Source: RGIG3159 sp045640565
GTDB lineage: Bacteria > Bacillota > Clostridia > Oscillospirales > Oscillospiraceae
DNA: 16,192 nt
Reading direction: 5' to 3'
Assembly: GCA_045640565.1 (NCBI GenBank)
Contig: JAZUFG010000075.1
Location: forward strand, 1-16,192
Position numbers and translations under genes: made by a program. The notes below the pieces were generated by a model. The model was not told where the DNA came from. It did not search any database and was given only the letters and a program-made list of their open reading frames with translations. Positions within the stretch are counted from its first letter, which is position 1. Every line of letters starts with the position of its first letter. Positions 13,255-16,192 of this stretch are shown here, piece by piece.

Positions 13255-14265
13255 ATGAACATTGAACTTTTGAAACAGCTGGGCAATATCGAGCAGATCG
13301 CCGGTATTCGGGAAGCCAGCCTTCTGCGGGGCCGCGGCGAAGGGATCCAGATCGCCGAAGTCTATAACGCAGCAGGCCTTCGCTTCACTGTGGTTCCCGA
13401 CCGCTGCATGGACCTGGCCGAGCTGAGCTACAAGGGCATGAACCTGAGCTTCCAGAGCAAGAACGGCCTTACCTCTCCCCAGGCTTATACTCCGGCCAAC
13501 GGCGAGTTTGCCGAGCAGTGGCCCGGCGGCATGCTGGTCACCTGCGGCCTGGACAATGTGGGAGGCCATTGCGAGGGCGGCGGCATTTTCCCCACCCACG
13601 GAAGAATTTCCCACGTTCCTGCCAAGAATTTCGGCACGGAGACCTATTGGGACGGAGACAACTATGTCCTTCGCTGCCAGGGTGAGGTCCACATGACCAA
13701 GATGTACAGCCGCCATCTCTCCATCCGCCGGAGCATTGAAACCGGCCTCATGGAGAAGTCCCTGAAGATCCATGATATCGTCACGAATTTTGAAGCAGAA
13801 GATGAGCCCTTCATGATGCTCTATCACTTCAATTTCGGCTATCCTCTCCTCCAGGAGGATTCCTGCGTGGAGACCTCTAAGGCCAGCAAGTCCCCCATGA
13901 ATGACATGTCCAATGATTCCGTACACATGATGGCTCCTGTAGACGGCAGAGGCGAAGAGCTCTATTTCCGCAAGGATCTGGGCGAAAAGGCCTGCGGCGT
14001 CATCTATAACGAGCGCTTGGAGATCGGTGCTTATCTGGCATGGGATACCAAAAACCTGCCCCATATGCTGGAATGGAAGAACATGAAGTCCCATGACTAT
14101 GTTCTTGCCCTGGAGCCCTGCAACACCTGCGGTTTGGACAGGAAAAAGGCCATCGAAGAGGGCAAGATCGCAGTTCTGCCCGCATACTCCTCCATTGAAA
14201 ACCGTTTGGAACTGGGCGTTTTGGACGGCATGACCGAGATCCGCGCCTTCCTGAGGAATCTTTGA
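13255..14265 (+). CDS. DUF4432 aldose-1-epimerase-like protein
   Basis: This 336-residue protein matches the DUF4432 group of the aldose-1-epimerase (galactose-mutarotase) fold, which bind sugars and interconvert anomers or act on sugar derivatives. Family marks are FTVVPDRCMDLAE (44-56), GGHCEGGGIFPTHGRISHVPA (103-123, with candidate acid-base His115 and His120) and LYHFNFGYPLL (189-199, with His191). The start has GGAGG 5 nt upstream. It lies 66 nt after the isomerase and 4 nt before the next gene. In the operon it most likely supplies the anomer used by the isomerase. The exact sugar is unknown; members of this group often sit next to FGGY kinases and isomerases of uncommon sugars. Confidence 0.88.
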   Translation: MNIELLKQLGNIEQIAGIREASLLRGRGEGIQIAEVYNAAGLRFTVVPDRCMDLAELSYKGMNLSFQSKNGLTSPQAYTPANGEFAEQWPGGMLVTCGLDNVGGHCEGGGIFPTHGRISHVPAKNFGTETYWDGDNYVLRCQGEVHMTKMYSRHLSIRRSIETGLMEKSLKIHDIVTNFEAEDEPFMMLYHFNFGYPLLQEDSCVETSKASKSPMNDMSNDSVHMMAPVDGRGEELYFRKDLGEKACGVIYNERLEIGAYLAWDTKNLPHMLEWKNMKSHDYVLALEPCNTCGLDRKKAIEEGKIAVLPAYSSIENRLELGVLDGMTEIRAFLRNL

Positions 14266-14269
14266 GCCT

Positions 14270-15400
14270 ATGTTTGATTTACAAGAATATCTGAGAGATC
14301 TGACCGAGATCTGCGCCATGGATACCGGCCGCTACAATCAGGCCGGTGTGGAGGAGATCATCGCCTGGTTCAAGCCCCGCTATGAGGCCCTGGGCTTCCG
14401 CACGGAGGTAAAGTGCCAGGATGGCCACAGCGAGTGCCCGGTGCTTTTCGTTTCCAACTGCGATCCCAAGGAAAAGTTTGACGTCCTCTTTATCTCCCAT
14501 CTGGACACGGTTTTTGACAGCGAGACTGTCAAAAGCTGGCCTGTTACCGTGGATGAGCAGGGGATTTGCCGGGGTCCCGGCGTGATTGACTGCAAGGGCG
14601 GCTCTCTCCTGGAATACTACCTCCTCCGGGAAATGCAGGCAGCAGGAGAGCTGAACTTCAAATTTGTGGTGGCCATGAACTCCGATGAGGAGCCCGGCTC
14701 CAACTACTCCCGCCTCTTCTTTGAGGACCTGGCGGAGCGGACGGATTACTGCCTGGTCTTTGAGCCCGGCAGAGCAGGAGATGAATTTGTGGGCGTCCGC
14801 AAGGGCGGCGCCAAGTATCGCGTCATTGCCCACGGCGTGGGTGCCCATTCCGGCGCGGATTTCTTCAAGGGCGCCAATGCCATTGTGGAGCTGGCCAAAT
14901 GGGTCCCCGAGCTGACCCGAATGATCGATGAGGAAAGCGGCACGACCCTGAATATTGCCAAATTTGAAGGCGGCCTGAACAACGGCCAGGTTCCCGACTA
15001 TGCGGAGCTGACCGCCCGTCTCCTCTTCCTGGACCCCAAGGCCATCGACAAAATGGATGCCCTCATGGAGCGAATGCAGAAGGAGTCCTTTGATCCCCGC
15101 TGCAGAATGGAAGTGCAGGAGGTGGGGACCCGCCGTCCCCCCATGTATATGACGGAGAGATCCGAGAAGCTCTTTGCTTGCTTGGAGGCTGCCGGCAGAA
15201 AGACCGGCTGTCCCACCGCCTGGGTTTCCACCGGCGGCATGAGCGATGGCAACTGGGTGGCCCACCACGGCGTGGCAACACTGGATGGCTGCGGTCCTGC
15301 GGGGGCAGGCCTGCACACCCGGGATGAATATCTGAAAACCGCTTCTGTGGAGCCCCGCCTGCAGATCATGCGGGAGCTGCTCATTTCCCTTTTCGCGTAA
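14270..15400 (+). CDS. M20-family metallopeptidase/deacylase-like protein
   Basis: This 376-residue protein belongs to the M20 family (carboxypeptidase G2, acetylornithine deacetylase and relatives), zinc enzymes that cut an amide bond next to a carboxylate. The full metal and catalytic set is visible: His77 and Asp79 in SHLDTVF, bridging Asp107 in GPGVIDCKGG, Glu140 (general base) and Glu141 in NSDEEPGS, Glu165 in VFEPGR, and His349 in AGLHTRDEY. The dimerisation-domain GAHSG (191-195) is also present. No signal peptide is seen. The start is 4 nt after the epimerase stop; GAGGA within the end of that gene is the only ribosome site, so translation is probably coupled. A peptidase-like enzyme inside a sugar operon is unusual; it may remove an N-acyl or amino-acid group from a modified substrate, but nothing in the sequence proves it. 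Confidence 0.9.
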   Translation: MFDLQEYLRDLTEICAMDTGRYNQAGVEEIIAWFKPRYEALGFRTEVKCQDGHSECPVLFVSNCDPKEKFDVLFISHLDTVFDSETVKSWPVTVDEQGICRGPGVIDCKGGSLLEYYLLREMQAAGELNFKFVVAMNSDEEPGSNYSRLFFEDLAERTDYCLVFEPGRAGDEFVGVRKGGAKYRVIAHGVGAHSGADFFKGANAIVELAKWVPELTRMIDEESGTTLNIAKFEGGLNNGQVPDYAELTARLLFLDPKAIDKMDALMERMQKESFDPRCRMEVQEVGTRRPPMYMTERSEKLFACLEAAGRKTGCPTAWVSTGGMSDGNWVAHHGVATLDGCGPAGAGLHTRDEYLKTASVEPRLQIMRELLISLFA

Positions 15401-15435
15401 TTACCTGAGAAATATTTTATAAAGGAGATTTTCCT

Positions 15436-16143
15436 ATGAAACCCAAGATCAGAGTCCCTTATTTTGAAATTGGCACCAAAAACTATGTCTGGGGCGATAA
15501 GCTTCTGGAATACGCCAAGGCTGCTGACAAGGCTGCAGAAAAGTATGATATCGACGTTCTTTTCATCTGCCCCGCTTTGGAAGTCCGCAGAGTTGCCGAG
15601 AACACCAAGAACCTCTTCGTCATGGCAACCTATATGGATACCCTCCGTCCGGGCCGCGGCTGTGCGGATATTCTCCCCGAAGGCGTGAAGGATGCCGGTG
15701 CTTGCGGCGTCATGATCAACCACTGCGAGAAGCCCATGTCCCTGCCCCAGATGAAGGCCACCATCAACCGCGCCCGCGAGCTGGACATGCTGGTATTCGC
15801 CTGCGCCGATACCCTGGATGAGGCCAAGGCCATCGCTCAGCTGCACCCCGACATTGTCAACCCCGAACCCTCCGAGATCATCGGCGGCGGCAAGGGCTCT
15901 ACCCCCATGGCCTATGTGAAGGATTCCATCAAGGTCATCAAGGAAATCGATCCCAACATCATGGTCGAGCAGGCCGCCGGTATCACCTGCGGGCAGGAGG
16001 TCTATGACTTCATCATGGCCGGCAGCGAAGCGGCAGGCGCCGCCTCCGGCATCATGAACGCGGCCGATCCCATCGCCATGATCGACGAAATGATCGCCGC
16101 CACCCGCCGGGCCGCGGACGTTCTCAAGAAACAGGAGGGTTAA
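15436..16143 (+). CDS. Triosephosphate-isomerase-like protein (short, archaeal type)
   Basis: This 235-residue TIM-barrel protein resembles the short archaeal form of triosephosphate isomerase more than the 250-residue bacterial TpiA. Catalytic equivalents are present: Lys15 in GTKNYVWG, His96 in MINHCEKP, and Glu144 in NPEPSEIIGGG. A phosphate-binding region near GAASGIM (201-207) is also seen. The position in a sugar operon, with an FGGY kinase and an isomerase, suggests isomerisation of a sugar phosphate such as a tetrulose phosphate (compare EryH-type enzymes) rather than a housekeeping glycolytic TIM; this is inference. The ribosome site AAAGGAG lies 9 nt before the ATG. The next gene begins one base after its stop. 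Confidence 0.85.
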   Translation: MKPKIRVPYFEIGTKNYVWGDKLLEYAKAADKAAEKYDIDVLFICPALEVRRVAENTKNLFVMATYMDTLRPGRGCADILPEGVKDAGACGVMINHCEKPMSLPQMKATINRARELDMLVFACADTLDEAKAIAQLHPDIVNPEPSEIIGGGKGSTPMAYVKDSIKVIKEIDPNIMVEQAAGITCGQEVYDFIMAGSEAAGAASGIMNAADPIAMIDEMIAATRRAADVLKKQEG

Positions 16144-16144
16144 T

Positions 16145-16192
16145 ATGGTTTTTCGTGAAGCATTCAAGGTGCAGTCCCGTGACCGCGCCGTC
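16145..16192 (+). CDS. Start of a further operon gene, cut by window edge
   Basis: Sixteen codons, beginning MVFREAFKVQSRDRAV, are open to the end of the window. GGAGGG lies 5 nt before the ATG, and the stop of the preceding gene is one base upstream, so it belongs to the same operon. The fragment is too short to identify. Confidence 0.6.
   Translation, partial: MVFREAFKVQSRDRAV

Noticed and set aside
10219..14319. Open minus-strand frame of 1366 codons opposite the kinase, isomerase and epimerase genes
   Set aside because: It has no ribosome site at a sensible start, no recognisable domain, and mirrors three well-supported enzymes. Long antisense frames arise when the sense genes avoid the codons that would give stops on the other strand.

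Overview
The window looks like chromosomal DNA of an anaerobic gut-type member of the Clostridia (Bacillota), of Lachnospiraceae or Oscillospiraceae type. The basis is moderate GC content, AGGAGG-type ribosome binding sites, a clostridial-style 5S rRNA, short-signal lipoprotein export, a YesL-like DUF624 protein, and a CUT1 sugar ABC transporter with no ATPase beside it. No species can be named from the sequence alone.

Layout. The left edge holds the 5S rRNA gene (24-138) that closes an rRNA operon, followed by its terminator. Minus-strand genes follow: a sodium:solute symporter (300-1856) preceded by its own promoter, a 20-residue leader peptide with four consecutive Tyr codons and a Rho-independent terminator that can refold, which is a textbook amino-acid attenuator; a DUF624/YesL-like membrane protein (2040-2708); a stretch packed with perfect palindromes (2709-3065); and two CUT1 sugar ABC permeases (3066-4797). 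A divergent promoter region (4798-5020) then opens a plus-strand block that runs to the right edge: three translationally coupled right-handed beta-helix (GH28/pectin-lyase-like) proteins with no signal peptide (5021-8344), and the sugar-binding lipoprotein (8628-9998) closed by two terminators. A second plus-strand operon from about 10184 encodes an FGGY sugar kinase, an L-arabinose/L-fucose isomerase-like enzyme, a DUF4432 aldose-1-epimerase-like protein, an M20 metallopeptidase-like enzyme, a short archaeal-type triosephosphate-isomerase-like protein and the start of one more gene cut off by the window edge.

How the parts fit. The window reads as a catabolic locus for a plant-type oligosaccharide. 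The lipoprotein and two permeases import it, and the cytoplasmic beta-helix proteins probably act on it. The released sugar is then epimerised, isomerised, phosphorylated and finally processed by the isomerase-like enzymes. The divergent permease/beta-helix promoter and the binding-protein promoter carry the same pair of direct repeats (CAGGCA, exactly 20 bp apart, with the inner copy 19 bp before the -10 box). This points to one AraC-type activator, possibly YesN-like, encoded elsewhere. The substrate is not determined by the sequence; a pectin-derived oligosaccharide is an inference from the GH28-like fold.

The most notable items are the aromatic attenuator in front of the symporter, the shared 20-bp-phased operator, the intracellular beta-helix trio with uneven conservation of catalytic residues, the non-standard sugar pathway that includes an M20 enzyme, and the palindromic repeats around 2740-3056.
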